From: JALYOK01 sp963840785
GTDB lineage: Bacteria; Pseudomonadota; Gammaproteobacteria; Burkholderiales; JALYOK01
Length of the DNA stretch: 64,000 nucleotides
Reading direction: 5' to 3'
Assembly (NCBI GenBank): GCA_963840785.1
Contig: CAWJAF010000001.1
Location: forward strand, 62,001-126,000
The translations under genes and the position numbers were made by a program. The notes beneath the pieces were generated by a model. The model saw only the letters and a program-made list of their open reading frames with translations. It was not told where the DNA came from and made no database searches. Positions 9,225-18,400 of this stretch are shown here, piece by piece; positions within the stretch are counted from its first letter, which is position 1, and each line of letters opens with the position of its first letter.

Positions 9225-10286
9225 CTAGTGATATGGTGCGCTCAGCTCATGTACCGCTGCGACCAGCGCCGCAACTCGATCCGGCGAGGTATGCTGTGAA
9301 ATCCCGTGCCCCAGGTTGAATACGTGGCCATTGCCCTTGCCAAATGCGGCGAGCGCCCTGGCGGCTTGTCCGCGCACTTGTTGCGGCGCAGCAAATAGAC
9401 CCATCGGATCGATGTTTCCCTGCAGCGCGACGCGATCGCCGACGCGTTTTCGCGCGGCCGTGAGATCCTGCGTCCAATCCAATCCAAGCCCGTCGCAGCC
9501 GGTCGCAGCCATGCTTTCCAGCCACAAGCCGCCGCCTTTGGTGAACAATATCAGAGGTACGTCTTTCGTTGCCTCGTCGCTCTTTAAAGCGCTGACGATC
9601 TGCTGCATGTAGGGCAGAGAAAACTCATGGTAGGCGCTGTGGGCCAAGCTGCCGCCCCAAGTATCGAAGATCATTAACGCCTGTGCGCCCGCGCTCACTT
9701 GCGCCTTGAGATAGGCAGTAACTGATTTTGCGTTAATCTCTAGAATATGCTTTAGCAAATCGGGGCGATCGTAAAGCATGGTTTTTATCAAGCGAAAATC
9801 GTCTGAACCACCGCCCTCGATCATGTAACACGCCAGCGTATAAGGGCTGCCGGAAAACCCGATTAGCGGCACGCGACCGTCCAGCGCCGAGATGGTCATG
9901 CGAATCGCGTCGGTCACGTAGCCTAATTTTTCTTCCATGTTTGGTACGCGCAAAGCCTTGATCGCGGCTTCGTCGCGCAGTGGCCGCTCAAATTTAGGAC
10001 CCTCGCCTTCGGCAAAATAAAGGCCCAAACCCATCGCGTCAGGAATCGTCAAAATGTCGGAAAAAATAATCGCTGCGTCAAGTGGAAAACGTTGCAGCGG
10101 CTGCAGCGTGACTTCTGTCGCCCATTCCGGCGTTTTGCACAGATTTAGGAAATTGCCAGCGCGCTTACGTGTCGCGTTATATTCCGGCAGGTAGCGCCCT
10201 GCTTGGCGCATGATCCAGATTGGCGTGTAAGGCGTGGGTTCGCGGCGCAGTGCGCGCAGAAAGTTGTCGTTTTTAAGTTCAATCAT
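9225..10286 (-). CDS. hemE: Uroporphyrinogen decarboxylase
   Basis: HemE decarboxylates the four acetate side chains of uroporphyrinogen III to give coproporphyrinogen III in haem synthesis. The family signature PIWIMRQAGRYLPEY is at about residues 22-36, and GFSGSPYTLA and FNLGHGI are present. The frame can begin at a TTG at 10289, but the adjacent ATG at 10286 is the better start, giving 353 residues. Confidence 0.96.
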   Translation of the reverse strand: MIELKNDNFLRALRREPTPYTPIWIMRQAGRYLPEYNATRKRAGNFLNLCKTPEWATEVTLQPLQRFPLDAAIIFSDILTIPDAMGLGLYFAEGEGPKFERPLRDEAAIKALRVPNMEEKLGYVTDAIRMTISALDGRVPLIGFSGSPYTLACYMIEGGGSDDFRLIKTMLYDRPDLLKHILEINAKSVTAYLKAQVSAGAQALMIFDTWGGSLAHSAYHEFSLPYMQQIVSALKSDEATKDVPLILFTKGGGLWLESMAATGCDGLGLDWTQDLTAARKRVGDRVALQGNIDPMGLFAAPQQVRGQAARALAAFGKGNGHVFNLGHGISQHTSPDRVAALVAAVHELSAPYH

Positions 10287-10395
10287 CAAGCAATTTTAAC
10301 CCAGTGGCATCGCCACGAGGCAGATGCAATGCGCTTGCGCAACAATGCATCGCCGCGAGCCCGTATCCACGGGCATCTTCAGGCATTGCGCCCAA

Positions 10396-10722
10396 TTACG
10401 GATGCGGTCCCCACGGCGCTGCCGTCAGTAACTTCACTTCTTGAGTCATTACCAACGCGCGAAACTTCACCGCGAAACCTTCGATAAAATCCTTGTTCGC
10501 AAATAGCGCGGCCCAATGCTCGCGCCGCGCGGTATCGTTGGCGAACTTCCACATGTGAACGAGCTGATTAATCGTTCCCGTGTCGCCTTGAAAATAGCCG
10601 ACTAGATTTTTATCGAAGCCGCCTTTTTGCAACGCCGGAAAACCAAACTCTGTATAAAGTTTTACTGCTTCGCCCATCTTGCCAACGTAAAGTGTGTAAG
10701 TGCGTAATTCGTAAATTGCCAT
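10396..10722 (-). CDS. NIPSNAP-family protein
   Basis: This 108-residue protein begins MAIYELRTYTL and has the FQGDTGTINQLVHMWKF core typical of NIPSNAP domains (dimeric alpha/beta-barrel fold). The biochemical role of bacterial members is not established. An AGGGA Shine-Dalgarno precedes the ATG. It stands apart from hemE by about 110 bases and may be monocistronic. Confidence 0.8.
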   Translation of the reverse strand: MAIYELRTYTLYVGKMGEAVKLYTEFGFPALQKGGFDKNLVGYFQGDTGTINQLVHMWKFANDTARREHWAALFANKDFIEGFAVKFRALVMTQEVKLLTAAPWGPHP

Positions 10723-10944
10723 GATTCCCTCCGATAATTATATTTCGAATGAGCCTTGTCTCTCGCAGTAGCTATCATCCCATATTGGCCACGTCGTGTC
10801 GCGATTGTCAAAGCGAATTTGTCGTATTCGTAAGCCACTTTTGGCCGCAACGCTTTGGTAAATTTATGCTCGGGATGGTACACTGCACACTCAATTTACG
10901 GTCCCATTTTGCACCAGCCAGCCTTGTGCATTTTCACAAATTCT

Positions 10945-11670
10945 ATGAAACCAAATTTACTTTCCGTTAAGAAGCTCCCGGTTCGAGAGCGGCTGATTTT
11001 CGCACTTGACCTGCCCGGCGCCGATGAGGCTAGAAAGTTGGTCGATGAGTTGGGCGATTCCGTCATTTTCTACAAGTTGGGACTCGAATTGTTCATGGCG
11101 GGCGGATATTTTGAGCTCGTGGATTGGATGATCGCACGCGGGAAAAAAGTATTCGTCGATCTTAAGTTTTTTGATGTCCCGGAAACCGTCAAATCGGCCG
11201 TGCGCCAGCTCGCAAAGCGCAACGTTTCGTTCGCAACGGTGCATGGAAATGACGCTATTCTCAAAGCTGCGGCGAGTGAGAAAGGCGACTTGAAAATTCT
11301 TGCCGTGACGGTGCTGACGAGTCTGGATCGTGCCGATCTTAACGCGCTGGGCTTTCAGTGCGACGTTGCGGAACTGGTTTTATCCAGAGCAAAACGAGCG
11401 CTTGAATTAGGATGCGATGGCGTGATCTCTTCGGGACTGGAAGCGGCACAATTACGCGCCGATTTGGGCGACAATTTTCTTGTTGTGACACCGGGAATTC
11501 GACCCGTTGACAACGATGTCATTGACGATCAAAAACGCATCGTCAGCGTTGAAACGGCGTTTCAAAGCGGTGCGGACTACATCGTAGTTGGTAGACCCAT
11601 CAAAAATGCAACCGATCGCCGTGCGGCAGCGGAAGATATTCAAAATCGCATCGCTGCGATATTTTCATAA
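10945..11670 (+). CDS. pyrF: Orotidine 5'-phosphate decarboxylase
   Basis: PyrF converts OMP to UMP, the last step of de novo pyrimidine synthesis. The motif FVDLKFFDVPETV carries the catalytic Lys and Asp residues; FALDLPG at the N-terminus and VTPGIRP and GADYIVVGRPI near the C-terminus are family features. ATG 10945 gives 241 residues, close to the family length. An upstream in-frame start at 10855 is less likely because it adds a non-conserved extension. Confidence 0.95.
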   Translation: MKPNLLSVKKLPVRERLIFALDLPGADEARKLVDELGDSVIFYKLGLELFMAGGYFELVDWMIARGKKVFVDLKFFDVPETVKSAVRQLAKRNVSFATVHGNDAILKAAASEKGDLKILAVTVLTSLDRADLNALGFQCDVAELVLSRAKRALELGCDGVISSGLEAAQLRADLGDNFLVVTPGIRPVDNDVIDDQKRIVSVETAFQSGADYIVVGRPIKNATDRRAAAEDIQNRIAAIFS

Positions 11671-11718
11671 GTCGCGAGCATTGATCGTCACCGCAATGCG
11701 CCGCGGGGTGTAAGGATC

Positions 11719-12411
11719 ATGTGCACCAACTACCGGCCCACCAGCCGTGAATTGATCGAAGAGTACTTTGGCGCCGAGCCGCCAGACTGCGAATTTCGCG
11801 ACGAAGTCTATCCCGGCCATTTCGCGCCGATCATTCGCCTCGCATCGAAGAATGGAAAAATTACCGAGCAACGAGAATGTGTCCCGGCCGTATTCGGGCT
11901 GATACCCTATTGGTCCAAAGACGGTAAAAACTATCGCCACACCTACAACGCACGCAGCGAAACCGTGTTCGAAAAACCGTCATACCGAAGCCCCTGGCGC
12001 AAGCGACAATTCTGCATCGTGCCCATGGAAGCATTTTACGAACCGAACTACGCAACCGGAAAACCAGTGCGTTGGCGCATCGAGCGGCAAGACAAAAAGC
12101 CCTTTGGCGTCGCCGCGATTTACGATGCCTGGAAAAATTTGGACGGAGAAATTATTTCGTCGTTCAGCATGCTCACCGTGAACGCCGATGGGCATGCGCT
12201 GATGGGGCAGTTTCACCCGGCGAGGGATGAAAAACGGTCAGTTGTTGTGGTAGAAAAAGATTCGGTTGACGATTGGCTGGCCGCAACAACTGATCGAGCG
12301 GTGACTTATTTTTCGCCGATTCCGGCGAAAAAATTTGGTGCAGTTGATGCTCCGAAAATTTCAATAGCGGTTGGCCCAGGGCCACTGACCGGCGGATTGA
12401 TTAGACAATGA
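11719..12411 (+). CDS. SRAP-domain protein (SOS response-associated, YedK/HMCES family)
   Basis: SRAP proteins form a stable covalent link between Cys2 and abasic sites in single-stranded DNA. Here the protein begins Met-Cys, giving the catalytic Cys2, and NARSETV and EAFYE supply the expected Asn and Glu. The conserved His is in MGQFHPARD, a variant of the usual surroundings. Length is 230 residues, normal for the family. Confidence 0.88.
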   Translation: MCTNYRPTSRELIEEYFGAEPPDCEFRDEVYPGHFAPIIRLASKNGKITEQRECVPAVFGLIPYWSKDGKNYRHTYNARSETVFEKPSYRSPWRKRQFCIVPMEAFYEPNYATGKPVRWRIERQDKKPFGVAAIYDAWKNLDGEIISSFSMLTVNADGHALMGQFHPARDEKRSVVVVEKDSVDDWLAATTDRAVTYFSPIPAKKFGAVDAPKISIAVGPGPLTGGLIRQ

Positions 12412-12418
12412 AAGAATT

Positions 12419-13024
12419 TCAGTTACGCCGCAACCCGCACTCTTCAAGCACATCCCGCAACATTTGAATTCGGTCGGTTCCCCAAAATACTTCGTCGCGA
12501 AAAATGAAGCTGGGTACGCCGAAAACATTGCGCGCTTCGGCGTCGGTATTGATTTTCTGTGCTAGTTTTTCGCCATCATTCGTGAGAAATTCGTCGAAGC
12601 CCTTTAGCGGTGCGCCGGCTTTTTCCAGCGCGCGTTTTACGACCGATGCATCTTCAATATCAAACTCGCGATTCCAAAACGGCGGCAACACGTCATCGTG
12701 AAATTTGCGAAAAACGTTGTGACGTTGCGCCCACAACATGGCGATGTGCACGAGGGTTGGATCGTAAATTTTCACCGTGCCGCGAATAGTCAGGCCTTTG
12801 CGTTTGGCTAACCGCCGACAATCCAAGTAGAGATATTTGACCTTAGTCCAATCGCGCGGCGTGCGCTGCTCGAGCGTGCCGCCGTAAGCGCCGGTGAGAT
12901 CGATGTAATAAGGAAACCACTCGAGCTCGATGTCGAAATCTTGCTCGAGTTGGTAGGCTTCGTCTTTCGCTAAATAGGAATACGGACTGCGGTAATCGAT
13001 ATAGAGCGAAACGGTTTCGGCCAT
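12419..13024 (-). CDS. DsbA-fold oxidoreductase/isomerase (2-hydroxychromene-2-carboxylate isomerase, GST-kappa type)
   Basis: The thioredoxin-like fold with a long helical insert is seen from YIDYRSPYSYLA (residues 8-19, Ser at the active position), NVFGVPSFIF (cis-Pro loop) and VFWGTDRIQML at the end. Family members isomerise hydroxychromene carboxylates or act as glutathione-dependent enzymes. There is no CxxC, so it is not a disulfide oxidase. No aromatic-degradation genes flank it, so the substrate is unknown. Confidence 0.8.
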   Translation of the reverse strand: MAETVSLYIDYRSPYSYLAKDEAYQLEQDFDIELEWFPYYIDLTGAYGGTLEQRTPRDWTKVKYLYLDCRRLAKRKGLTIRGTVKIYDPTLVHIAMLWAQRHNVFRKFHDDVLPPFWNREFDIEDASVVKRALEKAGAPLKGFDEFLTNDGEKLAQKINTDAEARNVFGVPSFIFRDEVFWGTDRIQMLRDVLEECGLRRN

Positions 13025-13025
13025 T

Positions 13026-13388
13026 TCACTTTGCCGGTTCGGCTGCTGCGGCCGCAGCGAATTTGCATTCGGGGGGTACTTCTCCGTCGAGAATGCGGCG
13101 GCTGGTGGAATAACGTATGCCGCGAATCATAACGTCTTTGCCGGTGGTTTGATTGCGCGCCTTGCGAATGTATTTAATCGACTCGAAATCACCATCAAGA
13201 ACATCGCCAACGGAGACAGCATTAGGCGTGAACACTGTGACTAAACCAAATTCGTCGGGTTTTTGCACGACCGCAAGTTCGCACTCACCGTTCACTGCGA
13301 GAACTGTCGCTGGGCCGGCTTGTGCTGCGGAAATTGCGAAAAGGCTTAGCCCGGCAAATGCCGTAAGTTGTAGTTTAATTTGACGCAT
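13026..13388 (-). CDS. Small exported protein, unknown function
   Basis: The 120-residue product has a Sec-type signal peptide (about residues 1-24, cleavage after AAQA). The mature part contains two Cys (NGECEL and PPECKF) that could form a disulfide, and ends in an Ala-rich tail. No family is recognised. It lies 24 bases downstream of another small exported protein and may share its transcript. Confidence 0.55.
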   Translation of the reverse strand: MRQIKLQLTAFAGLSLFAISAAQAGPATVLAVNGECELAVVQKPDEFGLVTVFTPNAVSVGDVLDGDFESIKYIRKARNQTTGKDVMIRGIRYSTSRRILDGEVPPECKFAAAAAAEPAK

Positions 13389-13412
13389 GGATTGGGCTCC
13401 GAAAAGATTTGT

Positions 13413-13925
13413 TTAGAGTTTAAGGTCAGGCGCGCCGGGCTTTAGATCAGCCGTTTGTTCGCCTTTGTCGCCGGTCAGTTGCAACGACAGATTTTTAATA
13501 TCCGGCAAATGTTCGAAAACCTTCACGCTCATTGCATCCGGCTTCGCGCCGCACTCGTAGCGATAGGTCGCTTGAATGTTGCCAAAATCGCCGGCACGCT
13601 TTACCGGTTTGCCTTCACGGTCAACGGCGAACGCGGAACCGTTGGCTAATTTGCAATCGCCCTTGCCGGGAAATACAAAAAGCTTTTCTCCTTCCTTCAA
13701 GCGCTTCAACACTTCTTCCGGCGGCAGGCCGGGCTTATCGGGATTCGCGACGGCCATCGGCAAACGCAAGCGCGCAGTGACGGCGTTAGCTTCCACATCG
13801 ACGAGCAATTTGCCGTTTACGTATTCTGGCAAGGCTGATCCATCCGCAAATGCCAGGGTTGGAAACATCGCGACGATTGCGCCGATCTTACAAAAAGAAG
13901 CGAAGATGTTCTTTTGATTTGACAT
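13413..13925 (-). CDS. Exported protein of 170 residues, unknown function
   Basis: A signal peptide (about residues 1-27, ending TLAFADG) is followed by a beta-rich domain with two Cys (KGDCKL, YECG). The pattern suggests a DUF2796-like zinc-linked periplasmic protein, but no His-rich stretch is present and the assignment is weak. It is followed by the smaller exported gene on the same strand. Confidence 0.55.
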   Translation of the reverse strand: MSNQKNIFASFCKIGAIVAMFPTLAFADGSALPEYVNGKLLVDVEANAVTARLRLPMAVANPDKPGLPPEEVLKRLKEGEKLFVFPGKGDCKLANGSAFAVDREGKPVKRAGDFGNIQATYRYECGAKPDAMSVKVFEHLPDIKNLSLQLTGDKGEQTADLKPGAPDLKL

Positions 13926-14009
13926 CTTTCCTTCTCAAAATTCAGTTAATTTTCATTCATATAATGACCTGATAGCCATTATCCATGCCGCCTGCGTTCA
14001 GGCATTCAC

Positions 14010-15434
14010 TTAACGCGGCAAATCAGAATGCCCCATTAAAAATTCATCGACCGCACGTGCGCATTGCCGCCCTTCGCGAATCGCCCACACCACCAGCGAC
14101 TGGCCGCGCCGCATGTCGCCGGCGGCAAAAACTTTGTTAACCGACGTCTTGTAGCAACCCTCACCATCGGTCGTTGCTTTCGCGTTATTGCGCGCATCTT
14201 TCTCCACGCCGAACGCTTCCAATACTTTTTGCACCGGGCTAACGAAACCCATCGCCAGCAACACCAAATCCGCTTTCATTTCAAATTCGCTGCCTGCGAC
14301 TTCTTGCATTTTGCCGTCCTTCCACTCAACGCGGCAGGCGATGAGCTTGTTGACTTTGCCGTTCTCGCCTTCGAAACGCTTGGTCGCGACGGACCAATCG
14401 CGCTCGCAGCCTTCTTCGTGAGAGCTGGACGTGCGCAAACGCACCGGCCAGTACGGCCAAACCGGATTGACTTCAGGATCGGGCGGCGTCGGAAGTAATT
14501 CAAACTGAGCGATGGATTTCGCGCCGTGGCGATTCGATGTACCGACGCAATCGGAACCGGTGTCGCCACCGCCGATGACAACGACGTGTTTGTCGGTGGC
14601 GAATAACTCAGAAATATTTTTGTCGCCGGCGACGCGCTTATTTTGCAGCGGCAGAAAATCCATGGCGAAGAGAACGCCGCTTAACTCGCGGCCCGGCACG
14701 GGCAAATCGCGAGGTTGCTCCGCGCCGCCGGACAAAATCACCGCATCGAATTGATCGAGCACTTCTTTCGCCGGCACATTGCTGCCGATGAACTGATTGA
14801 CCCGAAACTCAACGCCCTCGGCGCGCATTTGTTCAACGCGGCGATCGATCAGCCCTTTTTCCATTTTGAAATCGGGGATGCCATAGCGCAACAGGCCGCC
14901 GATGCGATCATTTTTTTCAAATAGCACAACCGAATGCCCGGCGCGCACAAGCTGTTGCGCAGCGGCCATTCCCGCAGGCCCGGAGCCCACGACTGCAACT
15001 TTTTTACCTGTCTTGTGCGTCGGCGGCAGCGGCGCGACCCAACCCTGTTCCCAGCCTTTGTCGATGATGGCGTGCTCGATCGACTTGATGCCGACCGGAT
15101 CATCGTTAATGCGCAGCGTGCAAGCTTCTTCGCACGGCGCGGGGCAAACACGGCCGGTGAATTCGGGAAAGTTATTGGTGGAGTGCAGCGTATCCAGCGC
15201 GTTTTTCCAATCTTTGCGAAACACTAAATCATTCCAATCGGGAATGATGTTGTTCACCGGGCAACCGCTCATGCAAAACGGAATGCCGCAATCCATACAG
15301 CGCGCGCCTTGTGTGCTGACCTCGTCGTCGCTCAAATGCATGACGAATTCGCGGTAGTGTTTCTTACGCGCGATCGGCGCCTCGTAAGGTTCCGCGAGAC
15401 GCTCGAATTCCATGAATCCTGTTACTTTACCCAT
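14010..15434 (-). CDS. gltD: Glutamate synthase small subunit (NADPH)
   Basis: GltD passes electrons from NADPH through FAD and 4Fe-4S clusters to GltB. The N-terminal Cys motifs CMDCGIPFCMSGCPVNN and CPAPCEEACTL bind the clusters. GSGPAGMAAAQQL and VVIGGGDTGSDCVG are the FAD- and NADPH-binding Rossmann motifs. Length is 474 residues, typical. It lies downstream of gltB, separated by 60 bases that hold a strong hairpin. Confidence 0.96.
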   Translation of the reverse strand: MGKVTGFMEFERLAEPYEAPIARKKHYREFVMHLSDDEVSTQGARCMDCGIPFCMSGCPVNNIIPDWNDLVFRKDWKNALDTLHSTNNFPEFTGRVCPAPCEEACTLRINDDPVGIKSIEHAIIDKGWEQGWVAPLPPTHKTGKKVAVVGSGPAGMAAAQQLVRAGHSVVLFEKNDRIGGLLRYGIPDFKMEKGLIDRRVEQMRAEGVEFRVNQFIGSNVPAKEVLDQFDAVILSGGAEQPRDLPVPGRELSGVLFAMDFLPLQNKRVAGDKNISELFATDKHVVVIGGGDTGSDCVGTSNRHGAKSIAQFELLPTPPDPEVNPVWPYWPVRLRTSSSHEEGCERDWSVATKRFEGENGKVNKLIACRVEWKDGKMQEVAGSEFEMKADLVLLAMGFVSPVQKVLEAFGVEKDARNNAKATTDGEGCYKTSVNKVFAAGDMRRGQSLVVWAIREGRQCARAVDEFLMGHSDLPR

Positions 15435-15452
15435 ACCTGCCTACACGATGAA

Positions 15453-15477
15453 AAGCCCCAGGACCAGCCTGGGGCTT
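15453..15477 (-). terminator. Intercistronic hairpin between gltB and gltD
   Basis: AAGCCCCAGG and CCTGGGGCTT form a perfect 10-bp stem with a 5-base loop. In the gltB-to-gltD direction it is followed by a short U-run and then CATCG. It could be a partial terminator that sets the GltB:GltD ratio, or an mRNA-stabilising stem-loop. Confidence 0.6.
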
Positions 15478-15494
15478 AATGTTAAACCGGGAAT

Positions 15495-18400
15495 TTACGC
15501 TGCTAGTTTATTATTTTTCGCTGCGAGTTCTGTGAGTGCGCGTTTGTATTCGATCGGGAAGACCTTCACAAATTTTCCGCGCCACGTATTCCAATCCGCA
15601 AGTATTTGCGTCGCGCGCTCGCTATGCGTTAAGCGGCCATGTTGCTCGATCATGGCTTTCAATTGCGCTTCGTCGGTTTCGCCGCGATGCCAGACCTCAC
15701 GCGCGAGCTTGGCTTCTTGCTCGTGGCTCGATTGTACTGGCTCAACGGTGACCATGGCCGGATTAACACGCTGCTTAAACTTGCCGTCTTCGTCGATCAC
15801 ATAGGCAATGCCGCCGGACATGCCCGCCGCGAAGTTTCGGCCGGTGGCACCGAGCACAACCACTGTGCCACCGGTCATGTATTCGCAGCCGTGATCGCCA
15901 ACGCCTTCGACGATCGCGGTTGCGCCAGAGTTACGCACGGCGAAGCGCTCGCCAGCAACGCCGCGGAAAAATGCGTCACCACAAATCGCGCCGTAGAGAA
16001 CGGTGTTGCCGACAATGATGTTTTCCAGCGGATTGCCGCGAAATTTCGGACTCGGGCGAACAATTATCCGGCCACCGGAAAGCCCTTTGCCGACGTAATC
16101 GTTGGCATCGCCTTCCAATTCGAGGGTGATGCCTTTCGACAAAAACGCGCCGAAACTTTGCCCCGCCGTGCCTTTGAAATTGACGTGAATGGTTTCATCC
16201 GGCAAGCCGGTGTGTCCGTAACGGCGTGCGACTTCGTGCGATAACAATGTGCCGGCGGTGCGGTTAGCGTTGCTGACCGGCGAATTGATTACCACAGGCT
16301 GTTTCTTTTCCAATGCCGCTTGCGCTTGGGCGATCAGCTTGTGATCGAGGGCTTTTTCTAAACCGTGGTCTTGATTCTCGCGATGACGGCGCGCGACTTG
16401 CGCAGGCACGTCGGGCGAATGGAAAATGCGCGAGAAATCCAAACCCTTGGCTTTCCAATGCTCGATGCCTTTGCGCGTATCAAGTAACTCGCTGCGACCG
16501 ATAAGTTCATCGAGTTTACGAACGCCCATCTGCGCCATGATTTCGCGCGCTTCTTCGGCAACAAAAAAGAAGAAGTTAACGACGTGTTCCGGCGAGCCTT
16601 GGAATTTTTTGCGCAGTTCGGGATCTTGCGTCGCCACGCCAACGGGACAGGTATTGAGATGGCATTTGCGCATCATTATGCAACCCGTGACCACTAGCGG
16701 CGCAGTGGCGAAACCGAATTCGTCCGCACCGAGAAGCGCCCCGATAATCACATCGCGCCCGGTTTTCATTTGGCCGTCGACCTGCACAGCGATGCGGCCG
16801 CGCAGATGGTTCAGCACCAAAGTTTGCTGCGTTTCGGCAAGACCCAATTCCCATGGTGTGCCGGCGTGTTTAATCGACGACCAGGGCGATGCGCCCGTGC
16901 CGCCGTCGTGGCCGGCGATGGTAACGTGGTCGGACTTGGCTTTCGATACGCCGGCAGCGACGGTGCCGACACCAACTTCGGAAACGAGCTTGACGCTAAT
17001 TGAGGCTTTCGGATTGGCGTTTTTCAAATCGTGAATGAGCTGCGCCAAATCTTCGATGGAATAAATGTCGTGATGCGGCGGTGGCGAAATCAAGCCGACA
17101 CCAGGCACGGAGAATCGCAATTGCGCGATGTATTCCGACACCTTGTGGCCGGGCAATTGGCCGCCCTCGCCGGGCTTCGCGCCCTGCGCCATTTTGATTT
17201 GAATCTGGTCGGCGCTCGCGAGATATTCCGCCGTGACGCCAAAGCGTCCCGACGCGACTTGCTTAATTTTTGAGCGTAGCGAATCACCTACTTTCAGCTC
17301 AATATCTTTTGCGACGCGGTCTTTGCCGATGCGCGACTGCAGCGATTCTCCCGCCTTAATCAACTCATAGCGCCGCGCGTCTTCGCCGCCCTCGCCGGTG
17401 TTGGACTTGCCGCCGATGCGGTTCATTGCGACGGCAAGCGTGGTGTGGGCTTCGGTTGAAATTGAGCCGAGTGACATCGCGCCGGTAGCGAAACGTTTGA
17501 CGATTTCTTTTGCGGATTCGACTTCTTCAATCGGAATGGGCGCGCCGGCGGACTTGATGTCAAACAGGCCGCGGAAGGTCATGTGGCGCTGCGACTGATC
17601 GTTGATGATCTTCGCGTATTCTTTGTACGTCGCGTAGCTATTTTGCTTGGTCGAGTGCTGCAACTTGGCGATGGAATCCGGCGTCCACATATGCTCTTCG
17701 CCACGCACGCGGAAAGCATATTCGCCGCCGGCGTCCAACGCTGAAGTCAACACTGGATCTTCGCTGTAGGCGAGGCTGTGTACACGCACCGCTTCTTCAG
17801 CGACTTGCTCGATGCCGATGCCTTCGATGTTGCTGGCGGTGCCGGTGAAATATTTCGCGATGAACGGGCTATTCAGGCCGATCGCCTCGAAAATCTGCGC
17901 GCCGCAATAGGATTGATAGGTCGAGATGCCCATCTTCGACATGACTTTGTACAAACCTTTGCCGATCGCCTTGGTAAATTTCTTCGCGCCGTCTTTCTTG
18001 CCTTCGGCCATGGCCTCGACTGTGTCGAACGCGAGCCACGGGCAAATGGCTTCCGCACCGTAACCGGCGAGTAGCGCAAAGTGATGGACTTCACGCGCGG
18101 AACCGGTATCAACGACCAGGCCAGTGCTGGTGCGCAAACCCGCGCGAACCAAATGATGATGCACGCCGGCGCATGCAAGTAGTGCAGGAATCGGAATGCA
18201 TTTTGCATTGACCGTGCGATCACTCAGGATCAGCACGTTGTAGCCCTCTTTCACCGCTTTTTCCGCACTCACACAGAGTTTGGAAATGGCGGCTTCCATA
18301 CCCGCCGCCGCTTCGCTGATGGGATAACAAATGTCGAGGACTAGCGCGCGAAACTTGCCCTGCGTTGCCTTATCGATTTGCTTTAATTTTTCCAGATCGT

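Noticed and set aside
10300..10395. Repetitive GCATCGCC-rich stretch between hemE and the NIPSNAP gene
   Set aside because: It has short self-similarities, but no stem long enough and no second copy in the window to call a repeat.
15639..16244. Plus-strand frame of 201 codons opposite gltB
   Set aside because: It mirrors the codon pattern of gltB and has no start signal or family match.
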